Program-made: the position numbers and the translations under genes | The notes under the pieces: generated by a model | Database searches by the model: none | Seen by the model: the letters and a program-made list of their open reading frames with translations, nothing else | Told to the model about the DNA's origin: nothing | DNA from: CAYTUI01 sp964441335 | GTDB taxonomy: Bacteria > Patescibacteriota > Patescibacteriia > UBA1558 > 2-01-FULL-52-15 | DNA length: 60,660 bases | Direction: 5' to 3' | Assembly: GCA_964441335.1 (NCBI GenBank) | Contig: CAYTUI010000002.1 | Span: 1 to 60,660 of the forward strand | Shown here: piece after piece, positions 47,646 through 54,844 of the stretch | Layout of the letters: each line of letters opens with the position of its first letter | Position numbering within the stretch: position 1 is the stretch's first letter

Positions 47646-48926
47646 ATGAAACGAACCATCCTAATTAAAATACTCCATTGGTTATCCAGCCGGGTAATTA
47701 ATAAATATAAACCTCTGGTCATTGGAATTACCGGCAGTGTTGGTAAAACCTCAACCAAAGAGGCGATAGCTCAAGTCCTGGAGTCGTCATTTTCAGTCAG
47801 GAAGACCGGTAAGAACTATAATAACGAGTTAGGCGTGCCTTTGACCATTTTGGGCTATCCTAGCGCTAATAGGAGCCTCTGGGGCTGGGTTAAGATACTA
47901 TTGGGTGGATTTAGTCTCTTAATTAGTAAACGTAGCTATCCTAGTGTTCTGGTTTTAGAGCTGGGTGCTGATCGGCTGGGTGACATTGCTTATTTAACCA
48001 GTTTAACCAAGCCTAAAATTGGTGTCTTGACCGCTCTGGGGCCGTCTCATTTGGAATACTTTGGGTCTTTAGAAAATATAGTTAAAGAAAAAAGTCAGTT
48101 GCTGTTAGGACTGCCCAAAGACGGCACTGCTATTTTAAATCATGATGATCCACTGGTTGCGACTTTAGTAGGTAGGTCGCAGGCTACAACAATAACCTAT
48201 GGTTTTTTGTTAGGCTCTGATTTGCAGGCTGATGATTTCAAAATAAGTGAAGTTGATGGTCGGTTAGGAATTAGTTTTAAGGTTTCCTATCTAGGCAATA
48301 AAATTCCGGTATTTATTGCAGGAGTTTTAGGCAAGCAACAGGCCAGTGCGGCTCTGGCAGCCTTGGCAGTTTCCACTGTAATGAACGTTAGTTTATTGGA
48401 TGCAGTTCAAAGGTTAAGAAATTTTCAACCTGTGCTCGGCAGAATGAATATGATAAATGGCATTAAGAACAGTTTATTGATTGATGATACATATAATTCT
48501 TCCCCACAGTCGGCCAAAGCGGCTATTGAGGTTTTAAGTCATCTTAAAGAGCGATTTCCTGCCGGTGTTATCATAGCCCTGGGAGATATGCTGGAACTTG
48601 GTCAATATTCAAAAATCGGACATCAAGAAGTCGGCCGAGCAGTGGCCGCATTTAATCCCCAATATTTAGTCACAGTTGGAACACTATCTAAAGACACTGC
48701 CGAAGCCGCCCGGCAGGCAGGTATGCCGGCTGACAGGATTTTTTCTTTTGATGACGTGTCTAAAGCAGGTAAATATATTCAAAGTATCATGCCGCCACAA
48801 AGTTTAATTTTGATCAAAGGTTCGCAAGGAATTAGGATGGAGAAAATTGTGAAGGAGTTGATGGCAGAACCTTTACGAGCTACAGAACTTTTGGTCAGGC
48901 AGACGGGGGAGTGGGCTGATAGATAG
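47646..48926 (+). CDS. murF: UDP-N-acetylmuramoyl-tripeptide--D-alanyl-D-alanine ligase
   Basis: 426 residues, a Mur ligase. The ATP loop GITGSVGKTSTKEAI (~28-42), the metal/substrate segments KNYNNELGVPLTILG and ELGADRLGDI, and the central DDTYNSSPQSAKAAIEVL (~280) are the MurF pattern. It adds D-Ala-D-Ala (made by Ddl above) to the UDP-MurNAc tripeptide. It lacks the usual ~80-residue N-terminal UDP-MurNAc domain in full length, starting close to the ATP loop, so it is a shortened version. Terminator at 48961. Confidence 0.92.
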   Translation: MKRTILIKILHWLSSRVINKYKPLVIGITGSVGKTSTKEAIAQVLESSFSVRKTGKNYNNELGVPLTILGYPSANRSLWGWVKILLGGFSLLISKRSYPSVLVLELGADRLGDIAYLTSLTKPKIGVLTALGPSHLEYFGSLENIVKEKSQLLLGLPKDGTAILNHDDPLVATLVGRSQATTITYGFLLGSDLQADDFKISEVDGRLGISFKVSYLGNKIPVFIAGVLGKQQASAALAALAVSTVMNVSLLDAVQRLRNFQPVLGRMNMINGIKNSLLIDDTYNSSPQSAKAAIEVLSHLKERFPAGVIIALGDMLELGQYSKIGHQEVGRAVAAFNPQYLVTVGTLSKDTAEAARQAGMPADRIFSFDDVSKAGKYIQSIMPPQSLILIKGSQGIRMEKIVKELMAEPLRATELLVRQTGEWADR

Positions 48927-48951
48927 CTTGTGGCTGGTAGCTCGTAGTCGG
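48924..48951. repeat. short heptamer array after murF
   Basis: TAGCTTG, TGGCTGG, TAGCTCG and TAGTCGG, in phase and beginning at the murF stop codon. Confidence 0.6.
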
Positions 48952-48960
48952 TGGAAAATT

Positions 48961-48984
48961 CGTCAGTTGGCTGGCGATTTTTTT
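48961..48984 (+). terminator. terminator of the dcw cluster
   Basis: CGTCAG (48961-48966) pairs with CTGGCG (48971-48976) around TTGG and is followed by ATTTTTTT. Confidence 0.75.
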
Positions 48985-49024
48985 GAACAAAAAAAATCTA
49001 TCATTCAGATAAGCTCCTTTTCCT

Positions 49025-49059
49025 AATTACCAATTACTAATTACTAATTACTAACTCCT
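49025..49059. repeat. heptamer array next to tRNA-Glu
   Basis: AATTACC, AATTACT three times, AACTCCT, in phase; it lies just beyond the 3' end of the tRNA. Confidence 0.7.
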
Positions 49060-49061
49060 CA

Positions 49062-49136
49062 TGGTGACCCCACCGGGAATCGAACCCGGATTGCCAGGAT
49101 GAGAACCTGGTGTCCTAACCGTTAGACGATGGGGCC
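49062..49136 (-). tRNA. tRNA-Glu (CUC)
   Basis: A complete 75-nt cloverleaf on the minus strand. The acceptor GGCCCCA pairs with TGGGGTC (one G-U), the anticodon stem is CCAGG/CCTGG with loop TTCTCAT (anticodon CTC), and the T-stem CCGGG/CCCGG has loop TTCGATT. The CCA end is encoded. It reads GAG; a UUC isoacceptor must be elsewhere. Confidence 0.97.
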
Positions 49137-49217
49137 TAAATGACCGTTAACATTTAACAATTAACGGGTAACGGCTTGAGGATACCGTATTTTGGAAAAA
49201 TCTTCAAGAAAATGATT

Positions 49218-49247
49218 GGGCCCCCGTAGCTTGTCGCTAGGGGGCCC
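49218..49247 (-). terminator. terminator of orphan unit 5
   Basis: GGGCCCCC and GGGGGCCC pair across 49218-49247, directly downstream of the minus-strand gene. The tail is only moderately T-rich. Confidence 0.75.
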
Positions 49248-49252
49248 AAAGG

Positions 49253-49471
49253 TCACTGGCACCAGTCTTCGTCGCCGAAGGCCTCGAGTTGCACACCGAG
49301 GCTATCGAGCGAACTGCCACCAGGCAGATCCCTCATGATCTGCTTGAGCTCGCAGATCTGAAGCTCCAGACTGGCGATTTTGTCCGCCCGTCTGTTGGAT
49401 TCGTGGGCCCGAACTTGGACCCCGATGACGATTCCAACCAGGAACACGAGGATCAAATAGACTGCCCTCAC
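49253..49471 (-). CDS. G+C-rich orphan small membrane protein (72 aa)
   Basis: 72 residues from a GTG at 49471 (AGGAGG lies 8-13 nt upstream). One N-terminal TM helix (~3-20, AVYLILVFLVGIVIGVQV) is followed by a coiled-coil-like segment (RADKIASLELQICELKQIM) and an acidic tail ending in WCQ. It resembles orphan unit 2 in design, a TM anchor plus a coiled coil. A longer plus-strand reading frame runs antisense through it, but that is a 5' extension of uppS without homology. Function unknown. Confidence 0.65.
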   Translation of the reverse strand: MRAVYLILVFLVGIVIGVQVRAHESNRRADKIASLELQICELKQIMRDLPGGSSLDSLGVQLEAFGDEDWCQ

Positions 49472-49512
49472 GCTTGTACCCTCCTTCTTTGTTTAGGCAT
49501 TAAGGCTGTAAT

Positions 49513-49541
49513 ATTGTATCATGTTTTACTATTTTTGTCAA
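49513..49541 (-). promoter_or_regulatory. promoter of orphan unit 5
   Basis: Minus strand TTGACA (49541-49536), 17 bp, TACAAT (49518-49513), near consensus. Confidence 0.88.
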
Positions 49542-49621
49542 TCATTGAGAAATCGGCCATAAATAAGCTATTTTATCTACAAAACTTGATAGTAGTAAGT
49601 AATCCTGATATCCTTAATTTT

Positions 49622-50308
49622 ATGCCTGATCAAAAAAATCTTAAGCATTTGGGAATAATTCCTGATGGAAACCGCCGGTGGGCCAAAAGTCATGGTTTGT
49701 CTTCATTAAAGGGTCATGAAAAGGGTTCTGATATTATAGAGCCGATCTGCCAGCAAGCCTTTGAACTGGGTGTGGAGACAGTTAGTATTTGGGTATTTTC
49801 CACTGAAAATTGGAACCGGGCAGTTGAAGAGGTCTCTTATTTAATGGGTATGTTCAATAAGTTATTGAAAACCGAGTCTGTAAAGCTTCATAAAAAGGAT
49901 ATCAGGTTATTGGTCAGCGGTAGTCGTGAGCGTTTATCAGCTGACCTGGTTAGAGCTATTGAAGAGGCTGAAAATTTAACAAAAGGTAATTCTAAAGGTA
50001 CAATCAACTTGTGTTTAAATTACGGTGGTCAGCAAGAGATTATTGATGCCGTCAATAAGTTAATGGCTTCCTGTAAGTCCAAAATTACTAAAGAAGATGT
50101 GACCGAGAATCTTTATCATAAACTACCGCCGGTGGATTTGATTATTAGAACTTCAGGCGAACAGCGTTTGTCGGGATTTATGTCCTGGTCAGGAGGGTAT
50201 AGCGAGCTGTATTTTGTGGACAAGCATTGGCCGGATTTTTTACCGCAAGACATAGTTAGAGCCGTTGAAGAGTTTAATAATAAGCAAAGACGTTTCGGCG
50301 GAAATTAA
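49622..50308 (+). CDS. uppS: undecaprenyl pyrophosphate synthase (cis-prenyltransferase)
   Basis: 228 residues from the ATG at 49622. The frame is open upstream to 49289, but that part is antisense to the orphan gene and has no homology. Motifs: HLGIIPDGNRRWAKSHG (family MDGNgRWA), KGSDIIEPI, SIWVFSTENWNR (ayaFStENw.R), NLCLNYGGQQEI and the C-terminal DLIIRTSGEQRLSGFMSWSGGYSELYF. It extends farnesyl-PP with cis-isoprene units to the C55 carrier used by uppP and the Mur pathway. Confidence 0.96.
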   Translation: MPDQKNLKHLGIIPDGNRRWAKSHGLSSLKGHEKGSDIIEPICQQAFELGVETVSIWVFSTENWNRAVEEVSYLMGMFNKLLKTESVKLHKKDIRLLVSGSRERLSADLVRAIEEAENLTKGNSKGTINLCLNYGGQQEIIDAVNKLMASCKSKITKEDVTENLYHKLPPVDLIIRTSGEQRLSGFMSWSGGYSELYFVDKHWPDFLPQDIVRAVEEFNNKQRRFGGN

Positions 50309-50380
50309 TTGATATTATTTTACGACGCTGGAGATTGAGGCAAACGTTTTCATCAAGTTTAATTGACTTAAGTTAAATTT

Positions 50381-50698
50381 ATGACGCCAGAAAGATGGGA
50401 GCAAATTAAAGTCATGGTTAGGAGTCAATTTGAGGTTTTGGATGAATATACTGAAGATTTGGAACCTGGTAACGCCGAAGTGTTGGAGTTTGTTTCACCA
50501 GCCGGACAATTGAAAGTCAGTTTTATTACCAGGCCAAAAGTGACTGATAAAAAGACCAATTATTCCCACCGGGTTGGTTCAGATGTAAAAGTTGACTATG
50601 TTTTCTCTGATACAGAACAGACTCATCACCTGGAAGTACAAAAATGGAATGAAGCAAAAAACAGCTGGGATGATTTTTCCACCGACGGACTGTTCTAA
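50381..50698 (+). CDS. conserved-type hypothetical protein (105 aa)
   Basis: A small acidic soluble protein, MTPERWEQIKVMVRSQF then beta-rich segments (AEVLEFVSPAGQLKVSFITRP, KVDYVFSDTEQTHHLEVQKW). I do not recognise a named family. The stop codon lies within a terminator hairpin (GACGG/CCGTC plus seven T, 50684-50711), so it is the last gene of the uppS transcript. Confidence 0.6.
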   Translation: MTPERWEQIKVMVRSQFEVLDEYTEDLEPGNAEVLEFVSPAGQLKVSFITRPKVTDKKTNYSHRVGSDVKVDYVFSDTEQTHHLEVQKWNEAKNSWDDFSTDGLF

Positions 50699-50711
50699 GC
50701 CGTCTTTTTTT
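50684..50711 (+). terminator. intrinsic terminator overlapping a stop codon
   Basis: GACGG (50684-50688) pairs with CCGTC (50700-50704), followed by seven T. A TATAAT box (50714-50719) and a heptamer array come next. Confidence 0.8.
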
Positions 50712-50728
50712 GTTATAATATACTATGT

Positions 50729-50777
50729 TATCAACTACTAGCTACAGGCTACTTGCTACTAGCTACCGGCTAATAAT
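50729..50777. repeat. heptamer array (TACTAGC type)
   Basis: Seven in-phase units: TATCAAC, TACTAGC, TACAGGC, TACTTGC, TACTAGC, TACCGGC, TAATAAT. Confidence 0.75.
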
Positions 50778-50793
50778 GGAAGGAGGTGTATAA

Positions 50794-51210
50794 ATGAAAT
50801 CATCTTTACAATGGCGAGTCTTTCAGTTGGGCATTGTTTTTGGTGTCATAATTTATTTAGTTAACTTGATATCTGAAACGTTCTTTTCATCCCTCTACGC
50901 TGACATAGACAGTTCATTATTGGCCAATATTTCCCCGCTTTGGAAATTAGCAACCTATTTTGTGACTGGTTTGCTGTTTGCTTTGGGATACTCTATATTC
51001 TATTCTGGAGTCCCCGGACGCGGTATTCACAAGGGTCTGCAATACGGTTTCTGGATTTGGATGGTCGGAGCTATTCCGGTAATCTTTCTGATTTTAGCAA
51101 CCTTTGCTTTGCCGGTTGAAGTTATTGTCGGCTGGATCGTCTTAGGACTATCAATAAGCGTTATTTTGGGCTTTTTGGTTGGTTGGCTCTACAGACCTAA
51201 TAAAAGCTAA
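50794..51210 (+). CDS. four-TM membrane protein
   Basis: 138 residues with four hydrophobic helices (~10-30, ~48-68, ~85-105, ~112-132). The start has GGAAGGAGG at 50779-50787, one of the few strong Shine-Dalgarno sites on an A+T-rich gene here. No motif or family is recognised. It begins a run of four membrane-associated genes ending with the HtrA-like protein, so it may belong to an envelope complex. Confidence 0.6.
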   Translation: MKSSLQWRVFQLGIVFGVIIYLVNLISETFFSSLYADIDSSLLANISPLWKLATYFVTGLLFALGYSIFYSGVPGRGIHKGLQYGFWIWMVGAIPVIFLILATFALPVEVIVGWIVLGLSISVILGFLVGWLYRPNKS

Positions 51211-51272
51211 TTTTGTTTTTTAACTGGTTTTTTGGAGTTAATTTAGCTGAGCGGGCTGATTTTATATTTAGT

Positions 51273-51713
51273 ATGGAACTGAATCGTAAATTCTTTATTA
51301 TTATTGGGGTCGTTGCTTCCGCCTTGATCATTTTTTTGTATGTTTTCAGTGTGCCAAAATCAGCTGATGTGCCGATCACGATATCTGATCCGCCTAATAG
51401 CAATTATACTATTCTTGATGGTAACTCCTATCCCCAGACAGTCAGCTTAATATTGAACGACCTGATCAGTGGATTTAATGTCGGTGATACCGAGGCGCTG
51501 GTTAAATCCAAGAATAAATTGCAGGAATTGCGCGTTTCTGCCGATGTCAAAGAGGACCACTTGATTCTTTTTTCAGCCTTGGATATTTGGATAACCTTTC
51601 AAGACCAAGTTGATATGATTCAAATGGTCAGTGACAGGCTAGAGACTTTTGCCGAACACCAGGAATGGTCAAAGCCGCAAGTCCAAGCCCTACTTGGCCA
51701 GCTAGCAAAGTAA
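51273..51713 (+). CDS. single-TM exported hypothetical protein
   Basis: 146 residues from the ATG at 51273; the longer frame from 51213 has no good start. One N-terminal TM helix (~5-25) precedes a helical external domain (VSLILNDLISGFNVGDTEALVKSKNKLQELRVS). Unknown family. Five bases separate it from the next membrane protein, so they share a message. Confidence 0.55.
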   Translation: MELNRKFFIIIGVVASALIIFLYVFSVPKSADVPITISDPPNSNYTILDGNSYPQTVSLILNDLISGFNVGDTEALVKSKNKLQELRVSADVKEDHLILFSALDIWITFQDQVDMIQMVSDRLETFAEHQEWSKPQVQALLGQLAK

Positions 51714-51717
51714 ATGA

Positions 51718-52464
51718 ATGACTAGGAAATTTATACCCTATTTACTCCCCCTTATTATTTTGGGTGGTTTTATTTTGTCCAACCTTTATCCTAAGCTACT
51801 CATCTATGTAGCTACGGCAGTGATAATCCTATCCCTAATTTTTTTTAAATACATCAGTAGGCGTGATTTTAGAAAGTTTTGGCATAACTGGTTGAACTAT
51901 CTATTATTTTTGTTCAGCAGTTTTATGCAATTATACATTGTTGAGTCCGCACCTTTACGAATTCTATATATTGTATTGCTGACAGCCATTTGGTTTTGGA
52001 TAGTTTATGCTTTTGTCAGTTATTTTAAAGATGGCGGTTTCCGAACCAAGCAATACCTGGAAATTAATAGTTTTCTATATTTTCTAACCTTTTGGCAGAT
52101 TGCGAATATTATTTATTTTTCACTAATTTTTATCAATGTTCCATTTTGGATGGCTATTGCTGTATTCGCCATAGCTACCGAAGTGATTATTAGTGGTTTA
52201 ACTGGGGTTGATGGTTTAAAGAAAAGTTCTAAGACCATGGTAATGTTGGCTGGCGGGCTTACTTCGGTTGAGTTATCAGCGGTGATCACCCTTTTGCCTG
52301 TTCATTTTTATATTCAATCAGCCCTAGCCACCCTATGGTTTTTCTTTATCATGGAGCTGACTTTGCAGGGTCAGGACTTAGCTAGCAGAAAAAGGTTATT
52401 TTGGAAATATTTGCTATTTTTCTGTTTGACGGCTATTATCCTTCTACTAACTAGTTATACTTAA
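51718..52464 (+). CDS. multi-TM membrane protein (about seven helices)
   Basis: 248 residues with around seven hydrophobic helices and short loops. Few charged residues occur within the helices. There is no channel, transporter or enzyme signature that I can see. It starts 4 nt after the upstream stop and ends 2 nt before the HtrA-like gene, so the three are probably produced together. Confidence 0.6.
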   Translation: MTRKFIPYLLPLIILGGFILSNLYPKLLIYVATAVIILSLIFFKYISRRDFRKFWHNWLNYLLFLFSSFMQLYIVESAPLRILYIVLLTAIWFWIVYAFVSYFKDGGFRTKQYLEINSFLYFLTFWQIANIIYFSLIFINVPFWMAIAVFAIATEVIISGLTGVDGLKKSSKTMVMLAGGLTSVELSAVITLLPVHFYIQSALATLWFFFIMELTLQGQDLASRKRLFWKYLLFFCLTAIILLLTSYT

Positions 52465-52466
52465 TT

Positions 52467-53549
52467 ATGGATAATTTTAAGCATTTTGAGCGTCCTACAA
52501 CTGCTAAACCTGGTACTTTGGTTAGCGCTACGATAGTTAGCGCCGTTGTTGGCTTAGCTACTGGTGTGGCCGGTTTTAGTATGATGGGGAGATTTTATCC
52601 AAGTAGCACCGTAGTTGTAAATGATGGTACCGCCAACCCAATCAAGCTTAATATTGAGGATCCTATCAGTCAGTTAGCAGGTAATTTTATTAAATATAAC
52701 GTGGCAATCTATTTGCATTCGGCCACTGGTAATGATCCCTATTCTAAACTTTACAGTGATGCCAGTTATATTGGTGCCGGTATAGTTGTTACTTCAGACG
52801 GCTGGGTAATGATGGATTTTAATCCTAAAATTAGTGAGGGCCAGACGCTGGATATTATAATTAATGGAACGATTTATACTGGTCAAGAGTTTCGCCAAGA
52901 CAAAAAATATAACCTGGCTTTTATAAAGGTTGACGCCAGAAATTTACAGCCAGTGTCTTTTGCTTCTAATAATGACTTAATTCCCGGGTCAACTCTAGTT
53001 TATAATATTGTAACTGTTGGTAATGATCCGATCTTTGCCAAGACAGCAATTCTAGTTAATGATTTCTTAGATACGGCTACTAAGGTTAGTCAGATTGAGT
53101 TTTCTGACGATCGTGAAAATATGGCTGTAATAACTTCCCTGTCCAGAAAAGGCAATCTGCCTTTATTTACCCTAACTGGTAAATTAGCCGGCTTAGCTGT
53201 TGGTGATGAGAGTTTACTAAGCGGAGAGGTGTTAGAAAAATCTGTTTCCAAGATGCTAAATGAGGCAGGTTATGCTTCATTGGGTGTTTATTATATTGAT
53301 CAGAGTAGATTGGTAGACGAGGGCACGGGAGTTTACATATATAATTCACAGCGAACGCCAGTTGTTTTCAATTCAGCTGGTTACAAGGCAGGCATAAAGT
53401 CTGGCGATACTATAATTTCTATTGGTGGACGTTTAATTGATAAGGCTAATTCCTTAAAAACCCTGTTGCTTAATTATAAACCTGGCGATGAGGTTATATT
53501 GAAGGTTTTGCGTGCTGAACAGGAACTAGATTTAACCGTTAAATTCTAG
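52467..53549 (+). CDS. HtrA/DegP-like protein with lost catalytic triad, plus PDZ domain
   Basis: 360 residues: TM helix (~20-42), trypsin-like S1C fold (~70-255) and PDZ domain (~275-355, AGYKAGIKSGDTIISIGGRLID). The fold is recognisable from GAGIVVTSDGWVMMD (family GSG.i.s.dG.ilTn.HV) and the KYNLAFIKVD strand (family DLAvlkv). The catalytic His is absent (MMDFNP), the Asp is Asn (NLAF) and the GNSGGP serine loop is replaced by RKGNLPLF. It should bind peptides or proteins but not cleave them. It overlaps the convergent HTH gene by 11 nt. Confidence 0.75.
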   Translation: MDNFKHFERPTTAKPGTLVSATIVSAVVGLATGVAGFSMMGRFYPSSTVVVNDGTANPIKLNIEDPISQLAGNFIKYNVAIYLHSATGNDPYSKLYSDASYIGAGIVVTSDGWVMMDFNPKISEGQTLDIIINGTIYTGQEFRQDKKYNLAFIKVDARNLQPVSFASNNDLIPGSTLVYNIVTVGNDPIFAKTAILVNDFLDTATKVSQIEFSDDRENMAVITSLSRKGNLPLFTLTGKLAGLAVGDESLLSGEVLEKSVSKMLNEAGYASLGVYYIDQSRLVDEGTGVYIYNSQRTPVVFNSAGYKAGIKSGDTIISIGGRLIDKANSLKTLLLNYKPGDEVILKVLRAEQELDLTVKF

Positions 53550-53886
53550 GCGCTTCCTCATCACTCTTAGTTTCTTCATAGACAATTTCCGTATCAGTCA
53601 TTTGAGGCTCATCATTAGCCTCATTTTTTGGTAAGCGGGGACTAAACTTAGGGTTCTGGATTCGCCAGTTATCCACATAGCGTCCTATTCCTTCATTAGC
53701 CAAAAGATTTCTTCTTCGGGTACTAAGTTGACTCCAAATAACTAAGCTTTTAAAGTTGATTTTATAACGCCCATTAACAATGATATAGATAAGCTGACCT
53801 TCTTTGATAGCCTGTCGTATTGTTTTAACAGAAACACCAAATAATCTGGCGGCTTCAGAAATTGATACTCTTATATCCTGTGTCAT
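53539..53886 (-). CDS. excisionase/MerR-type HTH DNA-binding protein
   Basis: 115 residues from the ATG at 53886. The HTH is at ~5-45: IRVSISEAARLFGVSVKTIRQAIKEGQLIYIIVNGRYKI, the pattern of the helix-turn-helix 17/excisionase family. The rest is polar and acidic. The start is set by a TATAAT box at 53899-53894 that ends 7 nt from the ATG, which implies a leaderless mRNA; the upstream in-frame ATG (53928) would lie in the promoter. A 13-bp-arm palindrome at 53929-53958 could be its operator. Confidence 0.75.
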   Translation of the reverse strand: MTQDIRVSISEAARLFGVSVKTIRQAIKEGQLIYIIVNGRYKINFKSLVIWSQLSTRRRNLLANEGIGRYVDNWRIQNPKFSPRLPKNEANDEPQMTDTEIVYEETKSDEEAPRI

Positions 53887-53928
53887 GAATAAATTATACA
53901 CCAGTAGTAGTTTTATGGAAATCTTCAT

Positions 53929-53958
53929 ATTTAAGTATAGACTATTCTATACTTAAAT
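53929..53958. promoter_or_regulatory. 30-bp palindrome upstream of the HTH gene
   Basis: ATTTAAGTATAGA (53929-53941) and TCTATACTTAAAT (53946-53958) are perfect complements around CTAT. It lies ~43 bp upstream of the HTH start, about 30 bp behind the -10 box, a place suited to an operator. It may also serve as a hairpin. Confidence 0.65.
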
Positions 53959-54265
53959 AAATATAACAAAACTAAAAAAATATTATCCCCCGATAACGCA
54001 GGAAATTTCTATGAACTCGCTTTTTTTGTTTCATCGCTGACATTTGGGCTCATGCTGTTTACAAATCATCAATTTCTTCTTATAATTAGTGGCGGTTTAC
54101 TGTGTGGTTTTACTATCATGGAAGTAAACTAGGATAATAGATCAATTGGTTTAATCAATTATGTTATATATTTAGCTAAGATTAGCTAAATTTTTAATAC
54201 GACCGAAAAGCTAGGTTTTAGATGAATAATTGTGTAATATAATGGCACTATAAGCGACATATGTT
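53959..54265. other. spacer before the sigma factor gene
   Basis: About 300 bp, A+T-rich. I see TATAAT at 54238-54243, 22 nt before the sigma factor ATG, without a clear -35 box. This would fit a promoter read by an alternative (perhaps its own) sigma factor. Nothing else can be supported. Confidence 0.4.
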
Positions 54266-54844
54266 ATGAAAGGCATAAAGCGCACACTGAAGGAACATAT
54301 AGCACTGTTACGGTTGCAGGCTGGTGATACAGAAGCCTTTGGTTTTTTTTACGATCAGTATGCCGAGAAGATTTACAGATTCGTGTACTTTAAGACATCT
54401 GAAAAGGAACTGGCGCAAGATATAACTCACGAGGTTTTTCTGAAGGCTTGGGAGTATATCGTTGATAATAAGACCATAGAAAATTTGCAGGCGTATCTAT
54501 ATAAGATGGCCCGCAACAAGATAGCTGACTATTATCGCTCCAGGGATAGACAAACGACGTTTTTGAAAGACGAGGTAGACACTATCGGAGCACCGATTGA
54601 AGAGTCAGAAACAAATGCCGATATCTATATATTAGAGAAGCATCTCAAATCTTTGAAAGATGAAGATCAGGAAATAATCATTTTAAGACATATTGAAGGT
54701 TTGAACATTGAGGAAATGAGTAATATCCTAGGCAAGGATAAAAATAACGTCAGAGTTACCTTGCATAGGGCTATTGCTAAGCTAAAAGAAGCTTATTACC
54801 ACAAAAAGTCCGATGACAGTGCTCCACAAATTAAGCAAAATTAA
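54266..54844 (+). CDS. ECF-family RNA polymerase sigma factor
   Basis: 192 residues with sigma region 2 (GFFYDQYAEKIYRFVYFKTSEKELAQDITHEVFLKAWEYI, ~25-65) and region 4 (LKSLKDEDQEIIILRHIEGLNIEEMSNILGKDKNNVRVTLHRAIAKLKEAY, ~128-178). Regions 1 and 3 are missing, as in extracytoplasmic-function factors. It overlaps the next gene by 32 nt; the downstream protein has one TM helix and is the obvious candidate for a regulatory partner. Confidence 0.9.
   Translation: MKGIKRTLKEHIALLRLQAGDTEAFGFFYDQYAEKIYRFVYFKTSEKELAQDITHEVFLKAWEYIVDNKTIENLQAYLYKMARNKIADYYRSRDRQTTFLKDEVDTIGAPIEESETNADIYILEKHLKSLKDEDQEIIILRHIEGLNIEEMSNILGKDKNNVRVTLHRAIAKLKEAYYHKKSDDSAPQIKQN

Noticed and set aside
49289..49621. Long N-terminal extension of uppS
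   Set aside because: It is antisense to the orphan gene with its own promoter and terminator, and family homology starts at 49622.
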